Source: Conexibacter woesei Iso977N (GTDB lineage Bacteria; Actinomycetota; Thermoleophilia; Solirubrobacterales; Solirubrobacteraceae). From it: DNA of 64,000 nucleotides. The stretch is from NCBI RefSeq assembly GCF_000424625.1, contig NZ_AUKG01000001.1, positions 558,001-622,000 of the forward strand. Reading direction: 5' to 3'. This document shows, piece after piece, positions 1-7,472 of this stretch (positions are counted from its first letter, which is position 1; each line of letters opens with the position of its first letter). Below the pieces are notes generated by a model. That model was not told the DNA's origin. It saw only the letters and a list, made by a program, of their open reading frames with translations, and made no database searches. The translations under genes and the position numbers were made by a program.

Positions 1-627
1 CAGCGCTTCCAGGAACTCGTTCGTGAAGCGCTCGACGGTCGTGTAGCGGACGGTCAGGCCCCCGCCGTAGGCGTCGATGTAGTTGCCGATCGAGTGCAGC
101 AGGTGGGTCTTGCCGACGCCGGGCGGGCCGACGATGAAGAGCGGGTTGTAGGCCTGGCCGGGCAGCTCGGCGACCGCGAGCGCCGCGGCGTGGGCGAAGC
201 GGTTGGCGTCGCCGATGACGAACTGCTCGAACGTGTACTTGGCGTTCAGCGGCGCGCCGTCGTCGGCGAAGAGCGCGCTGGTGGGGTCGTCGGCGGGCGC
301 GGGTCGCGCAGAGGCGCGCGTCGCGGACGTGGGCGCGGTGCGCGCGCCGCCGGAAGCGCCGGATCCCTTGCCGGCGCCGGCCGCGTCCCGGACGTCGACC
401 GTCGCCGCGTCGCCGAGGACGGTCCTCGCCGCGTCCTGGAGGATCCCCGCGTAGCGCTGGGCGACCCAGTCGCGCACGTCGGCGCCCGCGAGCAGCACGA
501 CCCGGTCGCCGTCCTCGACGCCGCCCCACGCCAGCGGCGCGAGCCAGGTGTCGAACGTGGCGTCGGGAACCCTGCGCCGAAGCTCCGCCTGCAGGCGGGT
601 CCAGATGGGGGCAGGGTCCGGCGTCAC
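1..627 (-). CDS. dnaA: Chromosomal replication initiator DnaA (5' part, cut by window edge)
   Basis: The AAA+ initiator opens oriC and loads DnaB. Only the first 209 codons are present; the gene runs off the left edge. Read on the minus strand from GTG at 627, domain I has the typical [11 protein letters not shown] segment (about residues 22-32), then an Ala/Pro/Ser-rich domain II linker (about 84-118), then domain III starting [20 protein letters not shown] with Walker A GPPGVGKT at 167-174 and [10 protein letters not shown] at its end. GTG is chosen because it gives the normal start of domain I. It is divergent from rpmH, the usual arrangement at actinobacterial origins. The origin itself probably lies past the left edge, between dnaA and dnaN. 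Confidence 0.96.
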   Translation of the reverse strand, partial: MTPDPAPIWTRLQAELRRRVPDATFDTWLAPLAWGGVEDGDRVVLLAGADVRDWVAQRYAGILQDAARTVLGDAATVDVRDAAGAGKGSGASGGARTAPTSATRASARPAPADDPTSALFADDGAPLNAKYTFEQFVIGDANRFAHAAALAVAELPGQAYNPLFIVGPPGVGKTHLLHSIGNYIDAYGGGLTVRYTTVERFTNEFLEAL

Positions 628-943
628 GGCAGCGTCGTACGGCTCCTTGGGAGCGAGTTGAAGTACTTGGCGAGGAGGCCGGTCCGCGGAGGTTCCGTGG
701 TGGTGCGCCGCGCCGGCGGGGGAGAAACGTAGCAGGTGCTCTCGGGGCGGTCCGGGCTGTTGGCAAGTGCGTTCGCACGACGCCGCAAATGCCGTCAAAA
801 TCCCTTGCGGAAGGGTCAGTTCCACGCCTGTGCACGCGTGTTAGCAGTCGCTGTGGACAGTGTGGAAAGGCGGTCGCGCGACCGGGTCGGTACACTGGCC
901 CGCCGGTCGATCCACGGCCGGTCCCCGACGGAGCACGATCTTC
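628..943. promoter_or_regulatory. dnaA-rpmH divergent intergenic region with DnaA-box-like sites
   Basis: This 316-nt gap holds no convincing gene. TGTGGACAG at 852-860 differs by one base from the reverse complement of the DnaA box TTGTCCACA, and TGTGGAAAG follows directly at 861-869. These could be DnaA autoregulation sites. TACACT at 891-896 is a possible -10 for rpmH. No dense box array is seen, so this is more likely a regulatory region than the full oriC. Confidence 0.5.
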
Positions 944-1078
944 ATGAAGCGCACCTACCAGCCCAAGCGTCGCAAGCGCGCCCGCTCGCACGGCTTCCGC
1001 AACCGCATGGCCAGCCGCGCCGGCCGCCTCACGCTGAAGCGCCGCCGCGACAAGGGTCGCAAGCGGCTGACCGTCTGA
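944..1078 (+). CDS. rpmH: 50S ribosomal protein L34
   Basis: A 44-residue, very basic protein beginning [19 protein letters not shown] and ending GRKRLTV, the full normal length of L34. It binds 23S rRNA in the large subunit. The ATG at 944 is fixed by the conserved MKRTYQP start; the reading frame stays open upstream, but that extension has no L34 match. It is the first gene of the rpmH-rnpA-yidD-yidC-khpB run, 8 nt before rnpA. Confidence 0.98.
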   Translation: MKRTYQPKRRKRARSHGFRNRMASRAGRLTLKRRRDKGRKRLTV

Positions 1079-1086
1079 CCCCGAGG

Positions 1087-1548
1087 GTGAGCGAAGCGCT
1101 CCCGTCGCGCGCGAACAACACGAAGCGGCCCAAGAAGGGCCGCTTGTCGCGCAGCGCCGAGTTCGAGCGCGTCTACCGTCAGGGCCGTTCCATCGGGAAC
1201 CGCTACCTGACGCTGTACGTCTTCCCGCGCGGCGGCGCTCCCGTCGCCGCTGCGTCGCCGAACCTCGAGCTGGGCTCGGGCGACGACGCCGGCACCCCGC
1301 GCCTGGGGCTGTCGGTGTCGCGCAGGGTCGGCGGCGCCGTCGACCGCAACAGGGTCAAGCGCCTGCTGCGCGAGGCCTTCGCGGTCGAGGGCGCGCGGCT
1401 GCCCGCCGACTACGACGCGGTCGTCGTCGCGCGCCCGGATGCGCGTGAGCTGGCGGAGCGCGAGGGCCTGGCCGGCATCCAGACCGCGCTCGGCGAGCTG
1501 ATCGGCCGGTCGCTCGGCGAGAAGCCCGCGGCCGCCGCGGGCTCGTGA
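1087..1548 (+). CDS. rnpA: Ribonuclease P protein component
   Basis: Protein subunit of RNase P, which matures tRNA 5' ends together with the catalytic RNA. From GTG at 1087 the protein is 153 residues. The core is recognisable in LSRSAEFERVYRQGRS and in the RNR-type motif VSRRVGGAVDRNRVKRLLRE. An insert of about 20 residues (GGAPVAAASPNLELGSGDD region) separates the first strands from the motif and makes it longer than the usual ~115-125 residues. The frame is open far upstream across rpmH, but that part is a shadow. Its stop overlaps the yidD start by 4 nt (GTGA). Confidence 0.93.
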   Translation: MSEALPSRANNTKRPKKGRLSRSAEFERVYRQGRSIGNRYLTLYVFPRGGAPVAAASPNLELGSGDDAGTPRLGLSVSRRVGGAVDRNRVKRLLREAFAVEGARLPADYDAVVVARPDARELAEREGLAGIQTALGELIGRSLGEKPAAAAGS

Positions 1549-1853
1549 GCGCCGGACCGGACCCGGGGCGCCCCTCGCTGGCGCGGCGGGTGGCGGTCGC
1601 GCCGATCACCGTCTACCAGCGGCTGATCTCGCCGCTGTTCCCGCGGCGCTGCAAGTACGAGCCGACGTGCTCGGCCTACGCCGCGCAGGCGATCTCCCGC
1701 TACGGCATACTCCGGGGCCTGATCCTTGGGGGCTGGCGGCTCCTGCGCTGCAACCCGTGGAGCCACGGCGGCTTCGACCCCGTCGAGGCGCAGACCCTCT
1801 TCCGCCAGCCCGAGCCGCCCTCTTCCCCCGCCGCCCGGCCCCCGTCCGCCTGA
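1545..1853 (+). CDS. yidD: Membrane protein insertion efficiency factor YidD
   Basis: A small (102 aa) membrane-associated protein that assists YidC-dependent insertion. The family signature is clear: VYQRLISPLFPRRCKYEPTC, then SAYAAQAI, and RLLRCNPWSHGGFDPV. It has a short basic N-terminus with a possible amphipathic helix and a Pro/Ser-rich tail. The GTG start overlaps the rnpA stop by 4 nt, and yidC begins 3 nt after the stop, so translation is probably coupled along the operon. Confidence 0.95.
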   Translation: MSAGPDPGRPSLARRVAVAPITVYQRLISPLFPRRCKYEPTCSAYAAQAISRYGILRGLILGGWRLLRCNPWSHGGFDPVEAQTLFRQPEPPSSPAARPPSA

Positions 1854-1856
1854 GCC

Positions 1857-2846
1857 ATGGTCCCCATCACCGCGAACATCCTCCAGCCGCTCGTCGATGT
1901 CTTCGAGTCGGTCCTCAAGTTCTTCCACGACACCTTCGGCGCAAGCTGGGGTCTGTCGATCATCCTGCTGACGATCGTCGTCCGCGCTGCGTTGCTGCCG
2001 TTGGCGGTCAAGCAGTTCAGGTCGATGCAGGCGATGCAGCGCATCGCGCCGCACCTGAGGGTGCTGCAGCAGAAGTACAGGGACGACAAGCAGCGTCTCC
2101 AGCAGGAGACGATGAGGTTCTACCAAGAGCACAAGGTGAACCCGTTCGCCTCGTGCCTGCCGCTCGTCGCCCAGCTGCCGGTCTTCCTGTCGCTGTTCTA
2201 CATGCTGCGCAAGGACCTGCGGCACGACATCTGCCCGGACATCAACCCCGAGCACGTCGCGAACCCGAAGCCGTGTGGTCAGACGCCGGCGTCGGAGTTC
2301 TGGTTCATCCACGACATCACCGACAAGGCGACGGGCACGGTCCTGATCGTGCTGCTGGTGCTCTACGTCGGGACGCAGCTGGTCTCGTCGCTGCTGATGA
2401 TGACCGCGACGGCGGACCAGAACCAGAAGTACATCATGCTGGCGCTGCCGTTCCTGTTCGTCGGCTTCGTCTTCCGCTTCCCGGCGGGTCTGATCATGTA
2501 CTGGATCACGACGAACGTCTGGACCATCGGGCAGCAGCAGTTCCTCAGGAGAGTCGTCGGGACGCGGATGGCGGCCACGGCGCCACCGCTGCCGGATCTG
2601 CCACCGGGCAGGCCGGGTTCCTCGAGCGCCGACGCAGGCGGGGGCGGGTTCCTCGCGAGGCTGCAGCAATCCGCGACGCAGGCGCAGGACAGGAAGGCCG
2701 CCGGCGCCAGCAACGGCAGCACGGCGAGGAACGGCGCCAAGGCCGAGGCCGGCAAGGGCGGCGGCGACACGGACACCCGCGTGACGAAGGCCCCGCCGCC
2801 TCCGCCGCGCGGCAAGAAGAAGAAGCGCTCGGGACGGAGACGATAA
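1857..2846 (+). CDS. yidC: Membrane protein insertase YidC/Oxa1
   Basis: Inserts and folds membrane proteins, alone or with SecYEG. The 329-residue protein is the short Gram-positive type without the large proteobacterial periplasmic domain. The first transmembrane segment lies at about residues 25-45 (SWGLSIILLTIVVRAALLPL, which contains the conserved Arg of the hydrophilic groove). A cytoplasmic hairpin follows (QAMQRIAPHLRVLQQKYRDD), then further membrane segments (SCLPLVAQLPVFLSLFYMLR, VLIVLLVLYVGTQLVSSLLM, IMLALPFLFVGFVFRFPAG). The tail from about 245 is Gly/Ala-rich and ends in a basic cluster KKKKRSGRRR, as in ribosome-binding YidC tails. Confidence 0.96.
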   Translation: MVPITANILQPLVDVFESVLKFFHDTFGASWGLSIILLTIVVRAALLPLAVKQFRSMQAMQRIAPHLRVLQQKYRDDKQRLQQETMRFYQEHKVNPFASCLPLVAQLPVFLSLFYMLRKDLRHDICPDINPEHVANPKPCGQTPASEFWFIHDITDKATGTVLIVLLVLYVGTQLVSSLLMMTATADQNQKYIMLALPFLFVGFVFRFPAGLIMYWITTNVWTIGQQQFLRRVVGTRMAATAPPLPDLPPGRPGSSSADAGGGGFLARLQQSATQAQDRKAAGASNGSTARNGAKAEAGKGGGDTDTRVTKAPPPPPRGKKKKRSGRRR

Positions 2847-2850
2847 GGCG

Positions 2851-3321
2851 ATGGCGACCGACGAACGCACGCAGGAGGACATCCTGCGCGACCTGCTGGA
2901 GCACGTCGTGGAGGGCCTCGGCCTCGAGGCGACCGTGACCGTGGACGCCAACGACGAAGCCGTCACCGGCACGCTGCACGGCGAGGACCTCGGGATCTTC
3001 ATCGGCCGCCACGGCCAGACGATCGACGCGGTCCAGCACCTGGCCCAGCGGATCCTGCTCGCCGACCCGGAGGCCGAGCGCCGCCGGATCGTGGTCGACG
3101 CCGAGGGCTACCGCGCGCGCCGTCGCGAGGCGCTGGAGAAGCAGGCCGACCAGGCGGCGATCGACGCCGAGAGGTACGGCCGCTCGGTCGCCCTCGACGC
3201 GATGACCGCGAGCGAGCGCAAGCACGTCCACGAGTACCTCCGCGAGCGCGGTGGCGTGGACACGCACTCCGAGGGCGACGAGCCGGAGCGCCACCTCGTC
3301 GTGACGCCGCTTTCGCGCTAG
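2851..3321 (+). CDS. khpB: KH/R3H RNA-binding protein KhpB (Jag)
   Basis: A cytoplasmic RNA-binding protein linked to cell-envelope regulation, often with KhpA. It has 156 residues. A short N-terminal part is followed by a KH domain with the loop GRHGQTIDAVQHL (about residues 51-63). The R3H domain follows, with LDAMTASERKHVHEYLRERG near residues 113-132 carrying the Arg-x3-His arrangement. It lacks the long Jag-N linker of some homologues. It starts 4 nt after yidC and ends the operon ahead of a terminator. Confidence 0.94.
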   Translation: MATDERTQEDILRDLLEHVVEGLGLEATVTVDANDEAVTGTLHGEDLGIFIGRHGQTIDAVQHLAQRILLADPEAERRRIVVDAEGYRARRREALEKQADQAAIDAERYGRSVALDAMTASERKHVHEYLRERGGVDTHSEGDEPERHLVVTPLSR

Positions 3322-3344
3322 CCGCGGCGCAGCGCGACATCGAC

Positions 3345-3360
3345 CGTTTCACATGAAACG
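3345..3360. promoter_or_regulatory. parS: parS-like site 1 (variant centre)
   Basis: CGTTTCACATGAAACG matches the ParB-binding parS palindrome (TGTTTCACGTGAAACA) except for a CA instead of CG centre and the outer bases. It lies between khpB and its terminator, whose stem begins inside the right arm. An identical 16-mer occurs at 3901, and parA/parB are 2.3 kb away. Recognition is by sequence match and context. Confidence 0.75.
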
Positions 3361-3383
3361 CCCGCCGACCCGGCGGGCGTTTT
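3358..3383. terminator. Rho-independent terminator after khpB
   Basis: Nine-bp stem ACGCCCGCC/GGCGGGCGT (3358-3366 and 3372-3380) with a GACCC loop, running into TTTT at 3380-3383. It sits between the converging khpB and the DUF2199 gene. The upstream arm shares bases with parS site 1. Confidence 0.85.
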
Positions 3384-3394
3384 GCGTTGGTGGG

Positions 3395-3889
3395 TCAGTG
3401 GGAGGCGCGGGCCAGGTCGATGACCCGGGCCATCGTGATGCCGAGGCGTTGCTCGCGGGCGAGTGGGTGGCCGGCGTCGGTGAGGGTGAAGACGGGACGG
3501 AGGCCGACCTCGCGGTCCTGGAGCAGGCCGGGGATGCCGAGGGTCGAGCCGCCGTAGCCGGGCAGCGTGACGGCGAGGCGGCCGGGGACGGGAGCGTCGC
3601 GCTCGCGGCCGCGAGCGGACCAGCGGGCGCAGCGCAGGAGGAAGTCCTTCTCGTCGACCTCGACCCAGATGCCCCATTCGAAGTCGCGCTCTGCGTCGGT
3701 GACCGGGATCAGGACGAAGCCGTGGAGGAAGAAGCGCTCGCCGCCGATGACGCAGTGCGCGTCGAGCAGCTCGCTCTCCGGATGGACCGCGGCGCCGTCG
3801 GTCCAGGACGACGGGCAGCGGATCTTCAGCGTGAACGGCACGCCGTCGTGGGTCTCCCCACACGCCTCGCAGAACCAGGTCTCTTCCAC
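3395..3889 (-). CDS. DUF2199 family protein
   Basis: A 164-residue cytoplasmic protein of unknown function. The N-terminus carries a Cys pair (FCEACGETH) and the family-typical body CVIGGERFFLHGFVLIPV, then DFEWGIWVEVDEKDFLLRCA, followed by a C-terminal helix ending ARVIDLARASH. Together these fit Pfam DUF2199. It lies between two parS-like sites and is read towards khpB. No operon partner is evident; the rhodanese gene upstream on the same strand is 56 nt away with parS site 2 between them. Confidence 0.8.
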   Translation of the reverse strand: MEETWFCEACGETHDGVPFTLKIRCPSSWTDGAAVHPESELLDAHCVIGGERFFLHGFVLIPVTDAERDFEWGIWVEVDEKDFLLRCARWSARGRERDAPVPGRLAVTLPGYGGSTLGIPGLLQDREVGLRPVFTLTDAGHPLAREQRLGITMARVIDLARASH

Positions 3890-3900
3890 TGGCGCGGCAG

Positions 3901-3916
3901 CGTTTCACATGAAACG
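3901..3916. promoter_or_regulatory. parS: parS-like site 2 (variant centre)
   Basis: CGTTTCACATGAAACG, identical over 16 nt to site 1. It lies between the rhodanese stop and the DUF2199 start, 12 nt upstream of the latter, so ParB binding here could also influence that promoter. Confidence 0.75.
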
Positions 3917-3945
3917 CGGCCAGGTCTACGCTTCCTGGCGCATCG

Positions 3946-4797
3946 CTACTCGCCGTCGCTCGTGGCGATCGGGAGATCGGTGTTGCTCCACTGCGACCAG
4001 GAGCCGGGGTAGAGGCGATGCTCGCCGAGCCCGGCGTGCTCCAGGACGAGGAGGTTGTGGCAGGCGGTGACGCCGGAGCCGCAGTAGGAGATCACGGTGG
4101 TGCCGTCCTCGATGCCCGCCGCGGCGAAAGCCGCGCGCAGCTCCTCGACCGGCCGCAGCCGGTCGTCGTCGCCGAGGTGCTCGCGGGTCGGCATCGCCTG
4201 GGCGCCCGGGATGTGGCCGGCGCGCGGGTCGACGCCGTCGGGTGCGCCGTGGAAGCGTTCCCGCTGGCGGGCGTCGATCAGTACCGGGCCTTCTGCGGCG
4301 CCCTCCACGCGGTCGAGCGTGAGCGCCGCGACGTCCTCCAGGCTCACGAGCCGATCGGCAGGCCACGGGCGCGGGGTGAACGTCGCGGGCGCGACCGTCG
4401 GCTCCTGCGTCGAGAGCTCTCCGGCCCAGGCCGCGATCCCACCGTCGAGCAGCGCCGCGTCGTGCCCCAGCGCGCGCAGCATCCAGACCAGGCGTGCCGC
4501 GATCACGCCACCGGCGTCGTCGTAGGCCACGACGGCCGTGCCGTCGCCGATGCCCGCACGGCCCAGCCCCTCGGCGAAGTGCTCCGGCGTGGGGAGGGGG
4601 TGGCGGCCGGCCTCGGCGGAGGGCTCGGCGGCAAGCCAGCGGTGCAGGTCCACGTAGACCGCGCCCGGGAGATGGCCCGCGTCGTAGGCGGCGCGTGGAT
4701 CGCGGCCATCGAGGTAGAAGCGGACGTCGGCGCGAACGACGTCATCGCGGTGGGCGGTCAGCCAGGCGGCATCGACGATCGGAGGGAGGGAGGTCAC
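3946..4797 (-). CDS. sseA: Two-domain sulfurtransferase (thiosulfate/3-mercaptopyruvate type)
   Basis: A tandem-rhodanese enzyme that moves sulfane sulfur to thiophilic acceptors. The protein is 283 residues from GTG at 4797. The first, non-catalytic rhodanese domain (about 5-115) shows DGRDPRAAYDAGHLPGAVYVDLH. The second (about 150-280) shows VLIDARQRERFHG and the active-site loop YCGSGVTACHNLL, in which the first Cys is the expected catalytic residue. The frame is open upstream across rsmG, but the conserved start and the parS/promoter gap support GTG 4797. It is divergent from rsmG across parS site 3. Confidence 0.93.
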   Translation of the reverse strand: MTSLPPIVDAAWLTAHRDDVVRADVRFYLDGRDPRAAYDAGHLPGAVYVDLHRWLAAEPSAEAGRHPLPTPEHFAEGLGRAGIGDGTAVVAYDDAGGVIAARLVWMLRALGHDAALLDGGIAAWAGELSTQEPTVAPATFTPRPWPADRLVSLEDVAALTLDRVEGAAEGPVLIDARQRERFHGAPDGVDPRAGHIPGAQAMPTREHLGDDDRLRPVEELRAAFAAAGIEDGTTVISYCGSGVTACHNLLVLEHAGLGEHRLYPGSWSQWSNTDLPIATSDGE

Positions 4798-4805
4798 TGC
4801 CCGAG

Positions 4806-4821
4806 TGTTCCACGTGAAACG
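4806..4821. promoter_or_regulatory. parS: parS site 3 (canonical centre)
   Basis: TGTTCCACGTGAAACG matches the Bacillus/actinobacterial parS consensus TGTTCCACGTGAAACA at 15 of 16 positions. It lies in the 43-nt divergent gap between sseA and rsmG. If rsmG were started at GTG 4805 the site would translate as MFHVKR, an artefact start well known from parS-proximal genes. Confidence 0.9.
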
Positions 4822-4840
4822 TCGCCTACGCTCCAGGGCG

Positions 4841-5554
4841 ATGGCAGAACGGGTCGACAAGCGGATCGCAGAGCTGACAACGCAGTGGGCCCTCCCGCCG
4901 GAAGCGCCGCAGCAGCTGCGCGAGATCCTCGACGCGGTGGCCGCGGAGCCGACGTCGATCACCACCGTGCGCGATCCGGCCCAGGGCGTGGACGTCCACG
5001 TCGCCGACTCGCTCGCGGGCCTGGCGGTCCCGGAGCTGCGCGGCGCCCGCGCGATCGCCGACCTCGGCGCCGGCGGCGGCTTCCCGGGCCTCGTGCTCGC
5101 CGTCGCGCTTCCGGACGCCCGGGTCACGCTCGTCGAGTCCGTCGGCAAGAAGACCGACTTCCTCCGTCGGACGGCCGACGCGGTCGGCCTCGCGAACGTT
5201 CACGTCGTCACCGGCCGGGCAGAACGGTGGCCGGAGGGGATCGGTGCCCACGACGTCGTCACGGCCCGGGCGCTCGCTCCGCTGAACATCCTCGCCGAGT
5301 ACGCCGCGCCGCTCCTCCGGGAAGGAGGTCGCCTGATCGCGTGGAAAGCCAGGAGGGATCCGTCCGAGGTGCGTGATGGACTGTTCGCAGCAGACGTCCT
5401 CGGGCTCGAACCGCAGCCGACGATCGCCGCCGAGACCTTCCCGGGGGCGGATGAGCGTCACCTCTACGTCTACTTGAAGGTCAGGCCTACGCCTGCCCGC
5501 TTCCCCCGCCGCGAGGGAATGGCCCGCAAACGGCCACTGCAACCCTCGGCCTGA
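4841..5554 (+). CDS. rsmG: 16S rRNA (guanine(527)-N7)-methyltransferase RsmG
   Basis: Methylates G527 of 16S rRNA with SAM. The protein is 237 residues from ATG 4841 (MAERVDKRIAEL). The SAM-binding motif ADLGAGGGFPG is at about 73-83, followed by VTLVESVGKKTDFLRR and VVTARALAPLNILAEYAAPL, all family hallmarks. A short Arg-rich tail extends beyond the usual end. ATG 4841 is preferred over GTG 4805 because the upstream codons translate the parS site. It precedes parA, as in many Gram-positive origins. Confidence 0.95.
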   Translation: MAERVDKRIAELTTQWALPPEAPQQLREILDAVAAEPTSITTVRDPAQGVDVHVADSLAGLAVPELRGARAIADLGAGGGFPGLVLAVALPDARVTLVESVGKKTDFLRRTADAVGLANVHVVTGRAERWPEGIGAHDVVTARALAPLNILAEYAAPLLREGGRLIAWKARRDPSEVRDGLFAADVLGLEPQPTIAAETFPGADERHLYVYLKVRPTPARFPRREGMARKRPLQPSA

Positions 5555-5626
5555 GCCCGAGACTTCCCGCGCGGAGCGCAATTCGGCGTGCCGTCTGACC
5601 GCGTTCGCCGCTACCTTGGACGCCGA

Positions 5627-6385
5627 ATGGGGACCATCTACGCGATCGCGAACCAGAAGGGCGGGGTCGGCAAGACGACCACCGCGGTCAACGTCGCGGC
5701 CTGCATCGCCGAGGCCGGCTACGACACGCTCCTGGTCGACATCGACCCGCAGGCCAACGCGACCGTCGGCCTGGGCGTGGCGAAGGACATCGTCCCCAAC
5801 GTCTACGACGTCCTCTCCGGCGACGCGCCCGCCACCGAGGCGCTGCAGCCGACCGCGATCGACAAGCTGTTCGTGCTCCCGTCGTCCGCCGACCTCGCGG
5901 GCGCGAACGTGGAGCTGCCGCGCCGGCCCGGCTCCGAGAACCTGCTGCGCGAGGCGCTGGAGCCGCTGCGGGAGAGGTTCGCGTTCATCATCCTCGACTG
6001 CCCGCCGTCGCTGGGCCCGCTGACCGTCAACGCGCTCGTCGCCGCCGACAGGGTCATCGTCCCGGTCCAGACCGAGTACTTCGCGCTCGAGGGCCTCGCC
6101 GGCCTGCTCGACACGCTGGCGCTGATCCAGCGCGAGTTGAATCCGCGCCTGTCGGTCGCCGGGATGCTGCTGACGATGCACGACGGCCGCACGCGCCTGG
6201 CGCGCGACGTCGAGCGCGAGGTCCGTGAGCACTTCCCGGAGCTCGTCTTCGACACGGTGATCCCGCGCAACGTCCGGATCGGCGAGGCGCCGTCCTACGG
6301 GCGCCCGGTGATCCACCACGACCCGCACTCCTCCGGCGCCGACGCCTACTTCGAGCTGGCCAAGGAGGTCGCGGCCCGTGGCTGA
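5627..6385 (+). CDS. parA: Chromosome partitioning ATPase ParA (Soj)
   Basis: A deviant-Walker ATPase that works with ParB-parS to segregate origins. The protein is 252 residues from ATG 5627. The deviant Walker A KGGVGKTT is at residues 11-18, LLVDIDPQANAT is the Walker A-prime region, and FIILDCPPSLGPLTVNAL is Walker B with switch II. The C-terminus carries TVIPRNVRIGEAPSYGRPV, typical of chromosomal Soj. Extra codons upstream (from 5588) precede the family start and are rejected. It overlaps parB by 8 nt. Confidence 0.97.
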   Translation: MGTIYAIANQKGGVGKTTTAVNVAACIAEAGYDTLLVDIDPQANATVGLGVAKDIVPNVYDVLSGDAPATEALQPTAIDKLFVLPSSADLAGANVELPRRPGSENLLREALEPLRERFAFIILDCPPSLGPLTVNALVAADRVIVPVQTEYFALEGLAGLLDTLALIQRELNPRLSVAGMLLTMHDGRTRLARDVEREVREHFPELVFDTVIPRNVRIGEAPSYGRPVIHHDPHSSGADAYFELAKEVAARG

Positions 6386-7268
6386 GCGCGGCATGGGCCG
6401 GGGCCTGTCGGCGATCCTGTCCGCCTCGTCCGCACCCGCGGCCGGGACCGATCAGCCCGGCGCCGCGCAGCTGCGCGAGCTGGCCCTCGACCAGATCAGG
6501 CCCAACAAGGACCAGCCGCGGCGGCGCTTCGACGAGGAGAAGCTGCAGGCGCTGGCCGAGTCCGTCCAGGACCGCGGCGTGATCCAGCCGGTGATCGTCC
6601 GCCCGAAGCCCGGCGGCACGTTCGAGCTGGTCGCCGGCGAGCGCCGCTGGCGCGCGGCCAAGCTCGCGGGCCTGACCCAGATGCCCGCGCTGGTCCAGGA
6701 CCACGACGATGCGACGACCCTCGAGGTCGCGCTCGTCGAGAACATGGCCCGCCAGGACCTCAACCCGGTCGAGGAGGCCCGCGCGGTCGCCGGCCTGGTC
6801 GAGGAGCTCGGGCTCACGCGCGAGGCGGTCGGCAAGAAGGTCGGGCGCAGCCGCGTCGCGATCTCCAACCTGCTGCGCCTGCTCGACCTGCCCGACGAGG
6901 CGCTCGACCTGCTCGAGGACGGCACGCTGTCCGAGGGCCACGGCCGCGCGATCCTGCTCGCCGAGGACCAGGTCGACCGCAAGCGCCTCGCGCGCGCCGC
7001 GGCCGGCGGCGGCTGGTCGGTGCGCGTCACCGAGGACCAGGCGCGCAAGGCCAACGAGGCGGCGAGCGACGCGGGCCACAGCGGCGGCGCGCGGGCGATC
7101 CACCCCGACCAGGCCGCGGCCGCGACCGAGATCGCCGACGCCCTCGGCGGCGCGCTCGGCATCGAGCTGAAGGTCAAGCCGCGCGGCACCGGCTACCGCG
7201 TGGAGCTGGCGTTCGACTCGCTCGACGACGCGCTGGCCGTCGCCCAGCGAGTCAGCGACCGCCGCTGA
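6378..7268 (+). CDS. parB: Chromosome partitioning protein ParB (Spo0J)
   Basis: A CTP-dependent clamp that loads at parS. The protein is 296 residues from GTG 6378. It starts GMGRGLSAIL, the conserved basic ParA-interaction tail. The CTP-binding domain contains GERRWRA at 87-93 and ENMARQDLNPVEEA at 121-134. The helix-turn-helix region follows (VGKKVGRSRVAISNLLRLL), then a dimerisation domain at the C-terminus. It is translationally coupled to parA. Three parS-like sites lie 1.6-3 kb upstream. Confidence 0.97.
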   Translation: MAERGMGRGLSAILSASSAPAAGTDQPGAAQLRELALDQIRPNKDQPRRRFDEEKLQALAESVQDRGVIQPVIVRPKPGGTFELVAGERRWRAAKLAGLTQMPALVQDHDDATTLEVALVENMARQDLNPVEEARAVAGLVEELGLTREAVGKKVGRSRVAISNLLRLLDLPDEALDLLEDGTLSEGHGRAILLAEDQVDRKRLARAAAGGGWSVRVTEDQARKANEAASDAGHSGGARAIHPDQAAAATEIADALGGALGIELKVKPRGTGYRVELAFDSLDDALAVAQRVSDRR

Positions 7269-7295
7269 TTCCTCGCTACACTTCCGCCTCCCCCC

Positions 7296-7369
7296 GGGCG
7301 ATTAGCTCAGTCGGTTAGAGCGCCTCTCTGATAAGGAGGAGGTCCCAGGTTCGAATCCTGGATCGCCCA
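7296..7369 (+). tRNA. tRNA-Ile (GAT)
   Basis: Cloverleaf by eye: acceptor GGGCGAT/ATCGCCC, D arm GCTC..GAGC, anticodon stem CCTCT/GGAGG with loop CTGATAA (anticodon GAT), T arm CCAGG-TTCGAAT-CCTGG, discriminator A. CCA is not encoded. It lies 27 nt after parB. Confidence 0.97.
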
Positions 7370-7373
7370 TCGC

Positions 7374-7396
7374 AAGGCCCCGCACCGCGGGGCCTT
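7374..7396 (+). terminator. Terminator hairpin after tRNA-Ile
   Basis: Ten-bp perfect stem AAGGCCCCGC/GCGGGGCCTT with an ACC loop, four bases after the tRNA end. No long T tract follows. Most of it recurs at 8079-8105. Confidence 0.75.
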
Positions 7397-7404
7397 CGTC
7401 GTTC
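7378..7404 (+). repeat. 27-nt direct repeat, copy 1 (tRNA-Ile terminator)
   Basis: Pairs with 8079-8105; 26 of 27 positions are identical (one G/A difference near the middle). The two copies bracket the RidA-family gene. Confidence 0.8.
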
Positions 7405-7472
7405 CAGGGGTGCACGCAAAGCGCGAGCGGGGCTGGTTTGACACGGCCGAGCGGGGCTGGTGGAGTCGGGCG

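Noticed and set aside
628-943. Full oriC
   Set aside because: Only two weak DnaA-box-like 9-mers and no AT-rich unwinding element were seen; the origin is more likely left of the window.
736-1548. 270-residue reading of rnpA including an N-terminal half across rpmH
   Set aside because: The upstream part is out of frame with the clear L34 gene and has no RnpA similarity; GTG 1087 fits the family.
4805-4840. MFHVKR-type N-terminus for rsmG
   Set aside because: It is the translation of parS site 3; the family start is ATG 4841.
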